In this document: positions 8,062-16,569 of the stretch, in pieces
Numbering within the stretch: position 1 is the first letter of the stretch
Layout of the letters: every line of letters begins with the position of its first letter
Assembly (NCBI RefSeq): GCF_002379585.1
Contig: NZ_DFUE01000020.1
Coordinates: 1 to 64,000 of the forward strand
Length of the DNA stretch: 64,000 bases
Direction: 5' to 3'
From: Pseudomonas sp. UBA4194
Lineage (GTDB): Bacteria > Pseudomonadota > Gammaproteobacteria > Pseudomonadales > Pseudomonadaceae
Notes under the pieces: generated by a model
Database searches by the model: none
What the model saw: the letters and a program-made list of their open reading frames with translations, nothing else
What the model was told of the DNA's origin: nothing
Made by a program: the position numbers and the translations under genes

Positions 8062-8418
8062 TTAAAGTGCAACAGTGGCAATCAAGCCTATGGCGCCAAG
8101 CACAAACCCAATAACCGCCCCCCGTTGTGGAAGCTCTCGCAGCATGGCGTAGATCACAATCGGCTCCAATATCAGTAGCAGCGTCAGTGATGCGACTGTC
8201 ACAACCCAAATATTGCCTGTAGCTTGATACCCGAGCCAATAAGCCAAAACCAGGCTTATACCTGCCACACAAATCCAAGCCATCGGTTTGATAAACATCC
8301 CTGGGTTTTCCGAAACCTTGGCTGGCAGCTTGGCTGCGTACACTTCGCTATAAATGGTTAAGATCTCACCGAATACCATCAGGAGCAGCGCGAGCAGCAT
8401 ATAGTACTCTTTCTTCAC
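8062..8418 (-). CDS. Small four-helix membrane protein, SMR/DMT exporter-like
   Basis: A 118-residue protein with four hydrophobic segments (about residues 5-25, 45-65, 68-90 and 97-117). It is laid out like small multidrug resistance (SMR) proteins or a single DMT repeat. A glutamate inside the first helix (LLMVFGEILTIYSE) lies where SMR pumps keep their essential acidic residue. SMR pairs such as MdtJI export spermidine, so a role in exporting a polyamine product made by the upstream genes is plausible but inferred. Translation starts at GTG 8418, which overlaps the stop of the preceding gene (GTGA), with AAGGGG just upstream. It is last in the operon. Confidence 0.75.
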   Translation of the reverse strand: MKKEYYMLLALLLMVFGEILTIYSEVYAAKLPAKVSENPGMFIKPMAWICVAGISLVLAYWLGYQATGNIWVVTVASLTLLLILEPIVIYAMLRELPQRGAVIGFVLGAIGLIATVAL

Positions 8419-9131
8419 ACTGACCCCTTATGCAATATCTGCAGTATATCCTGAACAATCACTTGGCCCACCTCCTCACCTGAAAGCGAGAAATGAGGGC
8501 CGTCATGATCAAAGAGAAAAGTATTCTTATAAGATTCTCCCTCAAAGTTTGAGATCATATTCAGCACCGCTTCACATTCGTGCATCCTTCCAGAATGATC
8601 ACGCCTTAGAAGCTTGATGGCATTTCCGAAGTGGACGGCCTCGTCAGCAATCAGGTTTTTAATCCAATATCGGAAACCTGGATGTCCAAGCCCCTCATAA
8701 AAGGTATCTTTCTTATAGGTTTTTACAGAGATGTATTCGTCATAAGCGAACTTCAACAATAATCTAAATTCATCTGACAAGATGTCATGCATGCCAGAAA
8801 AGTCCGCTGTACGGGGTTGCAATGCTTGGAGAAGGCTGAGCTCCGACATTCCGAAAACAAGACGACTCAACTCAAAAAAACCATCGGCATGATTTTTCTC
8901 ATCTGCATACCAGAAATCCAAATACTGGACAAAGTAAGGTGAAAACTCCTGACGCCGCGAGTAGAGCAGATTATAGAGATTGATCGAGTCGTACTCGGAA
9001 CAAAGGTCAGCCATGAAGAATTCCTTCAAAGAAGAATCAACCCCAACATTGCTCCATCCACTTCGCGCAATATCTTCAATGATAGAACGGGCACTCCAGT
9101 TTCTTTTTTTGAGGAAGCTTGTGACCATCAT
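8415..9131 (-). CDS. Putative diiron oxygenase/ferritin-like protein A of the homospermidine operon
   Basis: A 238-residue, mostly helical protein that I do not recognise by name. It has the ligand pattern of a four-helix-bundle diiron enzyme: E46 (SEYDS), E78-x2-H81 (WYADEKNHADGF), E132 (AYDEY) and E164-x2-H167 (ADEAVHFG). The spacings (32, 54 and 32 residues) resemble acyl-ACP desaturase-type oxygenases more than rubrerythrins. The C-terminal motif ESYKNTFLFDHDGPHF is shared with the paralogue encoded just upstream. It may hydroxylate, desaturate or N-oxygenate a polyamine-derived substrate; this is inference from context. ATG 9131 has GAGGTG 6 bases upstream; ATG 9128 is an alternative. 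The gene is AT-richer than the core genes. Confidence 0.65.
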   Translation of the reverse strand: MMVTSFLKKRNWSARSIIEDIARSGWSNVGVDSSLKEFFMADLCSEYDSINLYNLLYSRRQEFSPYFVQYLDFWYADEKNHADGFFELSRLVFGMSELSLLQALQPRTADFSGMHDILSDEFRLLLKFAYDEYISVKTYKKDTFYEGLGHPGFRYWIKNLIADEAVHFGNAIKLLRRDHSGRMHECEAVLNMISNFEGESYKNTFLFDHDGPHFSLSGEEVGQVIVQDILQILHKGSV

Positions 9132-9157
9132 CTACATCACCTCTAATTTCCCGTCGT

Positions 9158-9880
9158 TCAACAGACGAATTTTTTTATTATCGCAGGAAGAATCGTGGAT
9201 TTTATTTCTTCTTTGCTTATGGGGAAATCCGGAGCATTGTGATCTAGCACAAATGTCCCCGTATAACTTTCTTTTTCAAAATCCACCCTATAAATCTGAT
9301 CGAGCATTCCTGACACTTCATGTAGTCTGTGAGGATACAGTTGCTTAGCTTTCTCAACAAAAGCGAAGAAATGCATAACCTCATCCCTTTTGGCTTTCCT
9401 TATCCAACTGGATAGTTTCGAACAAGCAAACTCGTCGTAAGTTTTAATACTTCGGTGATACACGTGAGTGGTAACAATCTCGTCATAAGCCAATGCAACC
9501 AACAATTTCAAAGGATCTGTTGCTATCGAATCGATGATACTGAAGTCCGGCTTTCTGAGCTCAGCGCTCAAGAGCACCTCATCGAATGAGATATTGCTAA
9601 AGGACGCGTAGATGATAGCAAATCCATGAGCATGATCAATTTCATCTCTAAGCCATGGATTTAATACATCGACCAACACTGCAAAGACATCAGCATGTCG
9701 TGATTCAAGATACCAATAAAGACGTCTAGCATCGTATTCAGTGATCATCGAATCAAAAAATACTTCTTTCCATGACGCTCTTGATTCTAATGAGAGCTTG
9801 CATTCCGGGAATACGAAATTTGACAGCAAATTGGCGGCATCTGGCGTGCCTCGCCTCGGTAGCTTTCCATGAATACTCAT
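9158..9880 (-). CDS. Putative diiron oxygenase/ferritin-like protein B of the homospermidine operon
   Basis: A 240-residue paralogue of the next gene, with the same metal-ligand layout: E48 (TEYDA), E80-x2-H83 (RDEIDHAHGF), E134 (AYDEI) and E167-x2-H170 (RDEVMHFF), and the same tail (ESYTGTFVLDHNAPDF). The two proteins align end to end but are divergent, so this is an old duplication or a heteromeric pair rather than a recent copy. The open frame extends further upstream into the homospermidine synthase gene. I chose ATG 9880 because it gives a length equal to the paralogue, lies 16 bases after the upstream stop and has GAGGG nearby. Function unknown. Confidence 0.65.
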   Translation of the reverse strand: MSIHGKLPRRGTPDAANLLSNFVFPECKLSLESRASWKEVFFDSMITEYDARRLYWYLESRHADVFAVLVDVLNPWLRDEIDHAHGFAIIYASFSNISFDEVLLSAELRKPDFSIIDSIATDPLKLLVALAYDEIVTTHVYHRSIKTYDEFACSKLSSWIRKAKRDEVMHFFAFVEKAKQLYPHRLHEVSGMLDQIYRVDFEKESYTGTFVLDHNAPDFPISKEEIKSTILPAIIKKFVC

Positions 9881-9896
9881 CCTTGACGCCCTCAAG

Positions 9897-11243
9897 TTAG
9901 CGTTGCTCAAGCACCCTAAAATTCTCGAACAGAAGTTGGTTCTGCGACTGAGTGGGCGCCCAATTAGTCTCTTGCGAAACGAGAGGCTCCCAGTATGCTT
10001 TCGCAAATTCGTATACTGCTTGCCAGTCCAGCTTTTCTGACTCGACGAGGCCTTCCGCCGGATGCGCTTGTGCCCATGCCATCCCAGCAAGAACGCTCGA
10101 TACGACCTGCAGACTAGTAGCGTTATTGTATTTCGCCATTTTTCTTGCTTTTCCAATTGAAAGGTTAGACCCCAGCCAATAAGAACTGTAGATATCACTT
10201 ATTAGAAAAACACCTAACTCATCGATACCGGAAACTACGCTACCCATCAGCACCTTTTTGGAAACCACTTCATTTCGGCCCTCTTTTCGAAGTAAACCTA
10301 TCGACTTTACGGCCTGATCACATGGATGATATGCATAGTATACCGTAGGCCTATAGGCTGGATTTACATGATCCCCGATTGTTAAATATTCTGCGATGGA
10401 CAAAGATTCGTTATGGGTAAGCAAATACGCTTGAAACTCAAGAGCGTTGGGCGACCAGCTTTTTACTAACACATCACATCCTTGCTCTTTCATCGCCACC
10501 GAATACCCATTTTTGGTGCTACCTCGGGGCGGGTTACCTTCATGGCTACCCCAACCCATTTCCGCCGGCTGGAGACACTCGGTAATTAGCCCGTCAACGG
10601 ACCAGGTGCTCAAAAACTGGCCGACTGGGGATTTTTCAAAGGACACTTGGGTATCCCGCTCAGAGATTTGAATTACGCGCACCCCAAGCGCTTGGGCCAA
10701 TATTGCCCACTCCTCATGCTTATGGGGTCTGAAGGTGACATCGTTGAGCATTGCCATATCGATCAGCGCTTTTTTCAAAAGCACGGAGATAAAGCCAGGG
10801 TTTGCGCCATGGGCAACGATAGCCGTTGCAAACCCTTGACCCATTTGGGCGGCCATTTCCTTCATCCTCTCACGCAAGGCAAAATTACTGGTTAGCGTAG
10901 CGCCCTCCTCAGCGTATCCCCAAGGCTCAATACAAGTATCCAGATAAAGCGCGCCATGCGATTGAGCAAGCCTAATGAGATCTACGCTGGAGACTGACAC
11001 TGCTAGGTTTAGAAGAAAAGTTTGCTCACTCAGATGTGAAGATAGTATTGCCTCAAAATTATCTGCCGTCAGGGCCACTTCAATCACATTCACGCTGTAC
11101 TCAACCGCCAGCGCTTCTTGACGGGCATCGACTATTTTCTCGAGGATAGTGATATCGCACGTATACTGACGCCTCAGAAGAGGCAGCAGCGCCTGAGCGA
11201 TACTTCCAAACCCAACAATGACAATGTGCTCAATCAATTTCAT
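9897..11243 (-). CDS. hss: Homospermidine synthase (saccharopine dehydrogenase-like)
   Basis: A 448-residue NAD-dependent enzyme that by family condenses two putrescines (or putrescine with spermidine) to sym-homospermidine. The N-terminal Rossmann motif is IVGFGSIAQALLPLL. The family blocks follow in order: LYLDTCIEPWGY, ANPGFISVLLKKAL, EEWAILAQALGV, QISERDTQ, TWSVDGLITECLQPAE, AYLLTHNESLSIAEYLT, YRPTVYYAYHPCDQA and GIDELGVFL, ending near NATSLQVVSSVLAGM. These match the Blastochloris-type bacterial enzyme closely, although this one is somewhat shorter. It is the first gene of a minus-strand operon with the two diiron proteins and the membrane protein. AAGAGG lies 8 bases before the ATG. Base composition is lower in GC than the flanks, which suggests acquisition. 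Confidence 0.88.
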   Translation of the reverse strand: MKLIEHIVIVGFGSIAQALLPLLRRQYTCDITILEKIVDARQEALAVEYSVNVIEVALTADNFEAILSSHLSEQTFLLNLAVSVSSVDLIRLAQSHGALYLDTCIEPWGYAEEGATLTSNFALRERMKEMAAQMGQGFATAIVAHGANPGFISVLLKKALIDMAMLNDVTFRPHKHEEWAILAQALGVRVIQISERDTQVSFEKSPVGQFLSTWSVDGLITECLQPAEMGWGSHEGNPPRGSTKNGYSVAMKEQGCDVLVKSWSPNALEFQAYLLTHNESLSIAEYLTIGDHVNPAYRPTVYYAYHPCDQAVKSIGLLRKEGRNEVVSKKVLMGSVVSGIDELGVFLISDIYSSYWLGSNLSIGKARKMAKYNNATSLQVVSSVLAGMAWAQAHPAEGLVESEKLDWQAVYEFAKAYWEPLVSQETNWAPTQSQNQLLFENFRVLEQR

Positions 11244-11738
11244 TCGAGAAACCTCTTATTTTTTCAATAGACATTAGCACTGCTATAGCTAGCAACACGG
11301 CACTAGGTCGAAGAGACCTTAATAACGGATCTGCACGGTTTATGCACGTGGGGACTCGGCGCGATATTTTTAAAGAAAGATAACTACCAGCCAGACACAC
11401 TCTGCCATTGAGATCTTGTTTGCATGAGATGCGTAGAGTAGGAGGCTGGGCCGACTTCGAAGGCGTTACACTGCATTTCCTTGCTCCTGCTTGTTGGATT
11501 TATTCTTTCGCAGAAGCAAGGGTAGTCCGCGCTACCCGCATTTCAAGGAAACTACCAACGCACTATACATAAACAGACACTGCCTACGTCGCCGGGTAAT
11601 ATTTCCTACTTTGAAGCGCTTCCGGCTGTGCTCTTCCATACAAATGAAGTGCCCAACCCATATGCCTGAGACCAAATGCGTGGCGGGCAGTTAATTTTTG
11701 GTAAGGGCCACGCATTCGGAGATCTGCGTAGTACGCGT
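11244..11738. promoter_or_regulatory. Long AT-rich spacer upstream of hss
   Basis: Nearly 500 bases without a convincing gene. It must hold the promoter of the homospermidine operon. A short inverted repeat, AGGTC (11305-11309) and GACCT (11315-11319), lies about 62 bases before hss. A 67-codon plus-strand frame at 11491-11694 has no ribosome-binding site and no recognisable product. The right end is also the 3' flank of the oxidoreductase gene; no T-rich terminator is obvious. Confidence 0.55.
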
Positions 11739-12767
11739 TCACTTGAGCGGTAGCGTCACTACACACCCTCCCTCCGCACTGGCCCGCGCTGCATCCAGTG
11801 TCCGCACCGTCAACAACACCTGGTCCAGCGTCACTGGCGGCGGTGTGCCCGCCTCCAATGCTGCCTGCAATTGCAGGTAGTACTGCGGCCAACTGCCCTG
11901 TTCCGAGCGCACCTGATCGCGCTGATCTCCCTGCTGCAACCAACCCCAGTTACCCGGTTCCTCGACGCCCCAGCGCTCGCCTTCGCTGCTGGGCGAGCGA
12001 CCGGCGAGCAAGGCTTCTTCCTGCGCATCCAGGCCATTGACGGTGTAAGTGCCCGCGGACCCGGTCACACGAAACCGGCGCGGCTCCGCCGCTTGCAGCT
12101 TGCTGCCGTGCAGGTGGCTGACCACGCCGTTGGCGTGGGTCAGGGCGACGAAGAAGCTGTGGTCCACTTCGGGCGCCTCAGGGCTGTAGGTCAGCTCACC
12201 ATAGACGCGAAGCGCCGGACCGAACAATTGCAGCGCCTGGTCAACCATGTGGCTACCCAGGTCACGCAGCACCCCACCGCCGCTGGTGTTGCCCAGGGAA
12301 TGGGGCGAGTAACGCTCGATACGTGATTCAAAATGACGTATGTCACCCAGGGTGCCGTCTTCGATCAGCTTGCGCACGGTGAGGAAATCCGAGTCCCAGC
12401 GACGATTCTGGTAAACGGTCAACGGCACGCCGCGCTGCTTCGCGGCTTCGATCAAGGCGCTGGCTTCATCGGCATCCACGGCGAACGGCTTGTCACTGAC
12501 GACCGCGACGCCCTGTCCGATGGCTTCGCGGATGAGCTGGGAACGGCCTTCCAGCGGCGTTGAAATGACGACCAGGTCTACACCTGCCTCCACCAGTTGG
12601 CCAATGCTGTCGAAAGGTCTGACGCCGGGGTGATCCTTGGCCAGCTCTTCACGGCGAGAGGCAGAGCGCGTGACCACGCCGGTGAAGGTCGCGGCGGGCA
12701 GGCTTGCCAGCAGGGGGGCGTGGAAGTAGCGGCCGCCTTTGCCATATCCGACCAGTCCGATTCGCAT
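11739..12767 (-). CDS. Gfo/Idh/MocA-family oxidoreductase
   Basis: A 342-residue NAD(P)-dependent sugar or inositol dehydrogenase of the Gfo/Idh/MocA family. The N-terminal Rossmann motif is GLVGYGKGGRYFHAPLL, the cofactor/active-site loop is SDKPFAVDADEA (the family EKP position reads DKP), and the substrate-side motif is RRWDSDF, followed by GGGVLRDLGSHMVDQAL with the usual aspartate-histidine pair. It lies 175 bases downstream of the inositol-transport permease on the same strand and may be the last gene of the iol operon, or an independent neighbour. Substrate not assignable. Confidence 0.85.
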   Translation of the reverse strand: MRIGLVGYGKGGRYFHAPLLASLPAATFTGVVTRSASRREELAKDHPGVRPFDSIGQLVEAGVDLVVISTPLEGRSQLIREAIGQGVAVVSDKPFAVDADEASALIEAAKQRGVPLTVYQNRRWDSDFLTVRKLIEDGTLGDIRHFESRIERYSPHSLGNTSGGGVLRDLGSHMVDQALQLFGPALRVYGELTYSPEAPEVDHSFFVALTHANGVVSHLHGSKLQAAEPRRFRVTGSAGTYTVNGLDAQEEALLAGRSPSSEGERWGVEEPGNWGWLQQGDQRDQVRSEQGSWPQYYLQLQAALEAGTPPPVTLDQVLLTVRTLDAARASAEGGCVVTLPLK

Positions 12768-12914
12768 GGTTGAAACTCCTTGGGTAGTGATGGCTTCCAG
12801 CCGCTGATGCCCAGCGAGCTGCGCTACAAGTGACAGGCTAGAGCAGTCCTGGGTTCGATTGCGTCTGATCTGCCGTGCGTGCAGGAGGAGCGGTGAATGC
12901 TCCCCTCTCAGCCG

Positions 12915-12947
12915 TCAGCAATCAGCAATCAGCAATCAGCAATCAGC
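12915..12947. repeat. 7-bp tandem repeat (TCAGCAA x 4.7)
   Basis: Four perfect TCAGCAA units plus TCAGC. The partial copy contains the stop codon of the permease gene (12943-12945, read on the minus strand). Every unit holds a TGA on the minus strand, so copy-number changes would not lengthen the protein. Confidence 0.9.
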
Positions 12948-13965
12948 GCTTGAGCTTGCGCTTGTTGCGGTACTGATCGATCACCACGGCCGCCACGATG
13001 ATCAGCCCCTTGATGATGTCCTGAACATAGGCGTCCACCCCCACGAAGGTAAAGCCGCTGGCCATGACCCCCAGGATCAGCGCGCCGATCACCGTACCGC
13101 CGATACGGCCGACGCCACCCACCAGGCTGGTGCCACCGATCACGGCGGCAGCGATGGCGTCCAATTCATAGGACATCCCCATGCCTGCCTGCCCGGTGGC
13201 TGCCCGTGCCGAAGCCACCACCCCCGCCAAACCAGCCAGCAGACCGGCCAGGCTGTAGACGATCACCAGGTGGCGCTTCACATTGATCCCGGACGTGCGA
13301 GCAGCGGCCATATTGCCGCCAATGGCGTAGGTGTATTTGCCATAGCGGGTATAGCGCAGCGCGATGTGGAAAATCACCGCCACGGTCAGGAAAATGATCA
13401 CGGGCATGGCCCCGCGGCCAATGGCGGTGTAGGAATCGGTGAGCATGCTGATCGGCTGCCCTTCGGTATAGAACCGCGCCAGCCCTCGCGCCGAAACCAT
13501 CATGCCCAGCGTGGCAATGAACGGTGGAATACCGGCGACGGCGATGATGCTGCCATTGATCGCCCCTGCCAGCAAACCTACGCCGAGCCCGCAAAGAACC
13601 GGAATCCACACGGGAAGGTCGGTCAGCGAGGGAAACACGGCGCGGGCGAAATCGGAGCTTTGCGCCAGGCTTGCCGCTACCATCGCCGAGAGTGCGAGCA
13701 CCGAGCCCGAAGACAGGTCGATGCCCGTGGTGATGATCACCTGGGTGACGCCGATGGCGATGATCCCGATGATCGAAACCTGCAGAATCATCAGAACCAG
13801 ACGCTGGCTGTTCATCAAGAAGCTTTGCTCGCGAACTACCCAGCCCAGCACCTCGAACACCAAAGCGATGCCGATCAGCACCAACAGAATACTCAGCTCC
13901 GTCGGCAGGCGCCGACGGCCGCGAGCTGGCGTTGCCGCCGGTTTGTTTTGCAGAATCGCACTCAT
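12943..13965 (-). CDS. Inositol/ribose-type ABC transporter permease
   Basis: A 340-residue permease of the ribose/myo-inositol class (RbsC/IatP family), with eight to ten hydrophobic segments. Family blocks include GIDLSSGSVLALSAMVAA, AGIPPFIATLGMM, YAIGGNMAAARTSGI, IAAAVIGGTSLVGG and GALILGVMASG. The start at ATG 13965 gives MSAILQNK and has GAGG upstream; the longer frame would run into the ATPase gene. It is the third part of an importer with the ATPase and binding-protein genes just upstream in the iol operon, so myo-inositol is the most likely solute. The gene looks intact. Confidence 0.85.
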   Translation of the reverse strand: MSAILQNKPAATPARGRRRLPTELSILLVLIGIALVFEVLGWVVREQSFLMNSQRLVLMILQVSIIGIIAIGVTQVIITTGIDLSSGSVLALSAMVAASLAQSSDFARAVFPSLTDLPVWIPVLCGLGVGLLAGAINGSIIAVAGIPPFIATLGMMVSARGLARFYTEGQPISMLTDSYTAIGRGAMPVIIFLTVAVIFHIALRYTRYGKYTYAIGGNMAAARTSGINVKRHLVIVYSLAGLLAGLAGVVASARAATGQAGMGMSYELDAIAAAVIGGTSLVGGVGRIGGTVIGALILGVMASGFTFVGVDAYVQDIIKGLIIVAAVVIDQYRNKRKLKR

Positions 13966-13990
13966 GGTCCAAGCCTCGTTGTTATTGTTC

Positions 13991-15507
13991 TCAATGCAGG
14001 GCCAGTCCGGAAGCGAGCTGCATGACTCGCTCCTGGGTCGCTTCACCCCGGGCAAGGGTGCCCATCAGTTCGCCTTCGTGCATCACCATCACCCGGTCAC
14101 ACAGGCCCAGTACCTCAGGCAGCTCCGAAGAAATCATGATCACGGCCATGCCCTCTTGGGCAAGGAAGGTGATCAGTCGATAGATCTCGGCTTTGGCACC
14201 GACGTCGATGCCCCGGGTGGGCTCATCGAGAATCAGCACGCGCGGCTTCGTCATCAACCAGCGCGCCAACAAGGCTTTCTGCTGGTTGCCTCCGGAAAGG
14301 GTATCGATGCACTGCTCGAGCGAGGGCGTCTTGACCCGCAGTTTCCTGCACATGTCTTCGCACAGGCCGCGAAGAGCCTTGTGGCGCACGAAGCCGCCGC
14401 CGCAGTAGTGAGGCAGCACAGCCATCCCATGTTTTCCAGCACCGAGAGGCAGCCAAACAGTCCCGTCAGCTTGCGGTCTTCGGTCAGCAGCGCAAAGCCC
14501 TTCTCTATAGCCATGTGTGGATCGGTCATATACAGCTGCTGTCCGTCCAGGCTCACCGTGCCGCTGCTGGCCGGCGTGATGCCGAACAGGGTTTCGGCCA
14601 CATTGGTACGCCCCGAGCCCATCAGCCCCGCGACCCCCAGAATCTCTCCGGCATGCAAGTCGAACGACACGTTCTGGAATACGCCATCCAGCGTCAGGTC
14701 GCGCACTGCCAGCAGCAGTGGCCCAACCGGCTGTTCACGTTCGGGAAACAGGGTGCTGAGTTCCCGCCCCACCATCATCGAGATCAGCCTGTCACCGTCG
14801 AGCGCCCGCGCTTCGTGCAAACCTACGAAGACACCATCGCGGAACACCGCGACCTCATCGGCGATGGCGAAAACCTCCTGCATCTTGTGGGTGATGTAGA
14901 TGATGCCCTTACCCTGAGCCTTGAGGTCCTGGATGATCGTGAACAACTGCTCCACTTCAGTCTCGGTGATCGCTGATGTGGGCTCATCCATGATCAGAAT
15001 GTCCGAGTCGTAGGACACGGCCTTGGCGATCTCCACCATCTGCCGCTCGGCGATGCTCAGGTTGACGACCTGCTCATTGGGGTCCAGCGCAATGCCCAGG
15101 CGTTCGAGCAGCCGCGCGGTGCAGTGATGCATGGCGCGATGATCCACCAGCTGCAAACCATTGAGGGGCTCGCGACCGATCCAGATGTTTTCGGCAATGG
15201 TCATGTGCGGCATCAGGTTGAGTTCCTGATGGATCATGGCAATACCGGCCTGCAAGGCAGCCAGCGGTGTGGCAAAGACTACCGGCTCACCTCGCAGGCA
15301 GATCTGGCCGGCATCCGGTTGATAGATCCCGGCGATGATTTTCATCAGGGTCGATTTACCCGCGCCATTTTCCCCCATCAAGGCCAGCACCGATCCGGGG
15401 CGTACCCGCAGTTGCACGTCATCGAGGGCGATCACCCCCGGGAAGCCCTTGCTGATGTGGCTCATTTCGAGCAGATAGGGGCGGTCGTCGATCGTGGAAG
15501 TACGCAT
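13991..15507 (-). pseudogene. Inositol/ribose-type ABC transporter ATPase, frameshifted
   Basis: This is a double-domain sugar ABC ATPase (RbsA/IatA type) broken into two frames. The upstream part starts at 15507 and has Walker A GENGAGKSTLMKI, signature-like LSIAERQMVEIAKA, Walker B ILIMDEPTSA, and the second domain up to LLTEDRKLTGLFGC. The reading frame then shifts at about 14426-14428 (a CCC run on the plus strand). The rest, with LSGGNQQKALLARWL and VLILDEPTRGID, continues in the other frame to 13991. Adding one base gives 505 residues, the normal size. No canonical slippery heptamer lies in frame, so a real mutation or an assembly error is more likely than programmed frameshifting. Confidence 0.85.
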
Positions 15508-15585
15508 CTGTGGTTCTCCGTCAATAAGCTGAGCAGCCGGGCCCGCTCGCCACCGGCAGGATTCATAGGGAGAAACGCTGGGCAA

Positions 15586-16512
15586 TTACCTGAAGTTCTC
15601 GACGTTGTCCGGGGTGATCAACTGAAAGGGAATGACCCGTCTTGGCTCGTAGGGCTGCTTGCTAGCCATCTTCACCGCCACATCCACGGCGCCATCGGCC
15701 TGCCCTTTGGCGTCCTGGAAAACCGAAGCGGCAAGTTCGCCCTTGCGGATCGCGTTCAACGCATCGGGCGTCCCGTCCACCCCCGCCACCCACACACTGC
15801 CGGGCTTCACGCCGGCCTGTTTGAGTGCCATCACCGCGCCAATGGCCATCTCGTCGTTGTTGGCTATCACCGCGTTGAACTGGCGACCCTGAGTGAGCCA
15901 ATCGTTGACCAGCGTCATGCCGCGGTCACGCAGCCAGACGCCTGTCTGTTCCTGTACCACCTTGATGCCGGGGTAGTGGCCAAGAATTTCCTTGGCGCCT
16001 TTGGTACGGTTGGTGGTGGCGTTATTCGCCAGATCGCCCAGCAGGATGACGATATTGCCCTGCCCCGCCATCTTGTCGGCCAGATACTGCATTTGCAGCC
16101 GTCCCGCTTCCAGCTCATCCGACACCACCACTGCAACGCCCTTGGGCAACTGCGCATCCTCCGGCGCCCGATTGACGTAGACCAGGGGAATCCCTGCGCC
16201 GGTCACCGCCCGGGTGATCTGCTCCACGGCGGCGGTGTCGACGGCGGCAACGATGATGGCATCGACTTTCTGGCTGATGAACGATTCGACCTGGCTGAGC
16301 TGCCTGACCACATCGGCGCGGGCATCCTCGAACTGCAAGGTAACGCCGGCGGGGTCTGCCTTGGCTCTGGCCACCATGGACTCACGCAGGTAGGTCAGCC
16401 AGGCATCATCGAACTGAGCCATGGCCACCCCGATCTTGAGATCAGCCATGGCGGGGCCACTGGCAAGGAAGAAAGGCAAAACGAGCGCGGCGAGCAGACG
16501 AGAAGGTTTCAT
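15586..16512 (-). CDS. Inositol/ribose-type ABC transporter substrate-binding protein
   Basis: A 308-residue periplasmic sugar-binding protein (Peripla_BP_4 class, RbsB/IbpA-like). The signal peptide covers about residues 1-23 (LLAALVLPFFLASGPAMA). The mature protein shows KIGVAMAQFDDAWLTYLR, VDAIIVAAVDTAA, IPLVYVNR, AVIANNDEMAIGAV and VAGVDGTPDAL, all positions that line the ligand cleft in this family. It sits between iolG and the transporter ATPase, so it probably binds myo-inositol or a stereoisomer. The spacing of 57 bases to iolG and 78 to the ATPase fits a single transcript. Confidence 0.85.
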   Translation of the reverse strand: MKPSRLLAALVLPFFLASGPAMADLKIGVAMAQFDDAWLTYLRESMVARAKADPAGVTLQFEDARADVVRQLSQVESFISQKVDAIIVAAVDTAAVEQITRAVTGAGIPLVYVNRAPEDAQLPKGVAVVVSDELEAGRLQMQYLADKMAGQGNIVILLGDLANNATTNRTKGAKEILGHYPGIKVVQEQTGVWLRDRGMTLVNDWLTQGRQFNAVIANNDEMAIGAVMALKQAGVKPGSVWVAGVDGTPDALNAIRKGELAASVFQDAKGQADGAVDVAVKMASKQPYEPRRVIPFQLITPDNVENFR

Positions 16513-16569
16513 ATGAAAAGTACCTGCTTTTGATTGTTGGTTTTATTGGATAGGCGGGTCAGCTTTCAG

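Noticed and set aside
7960..8178. A 72-codon plus-strand ORF overlapping the small exporter gene
   Set aside because: Overlaps the end of a better-supported gene on the other strand and lacks a clear ribosome-binding site.
11491..11694. A 67-codon plus-strand ORF in the hss upstream spacer
   Set aside because: No ribosome-binding site, no recognisable pattern, and rich in Arg/Cys as in random frames.
12859..14025. A 388-codon plus-strand frame rich in His, Gln and Asp
   Set aside because: Antisense of the ABC permease; composition is that of a shadow frame.
14420..14432. Programmed -1 ribosomal frameshift in the ABC ATPase
   Set aside because: No X-XXY-YYZ slippery heptamer in the zero frame, and orthologues are read in a single frame.
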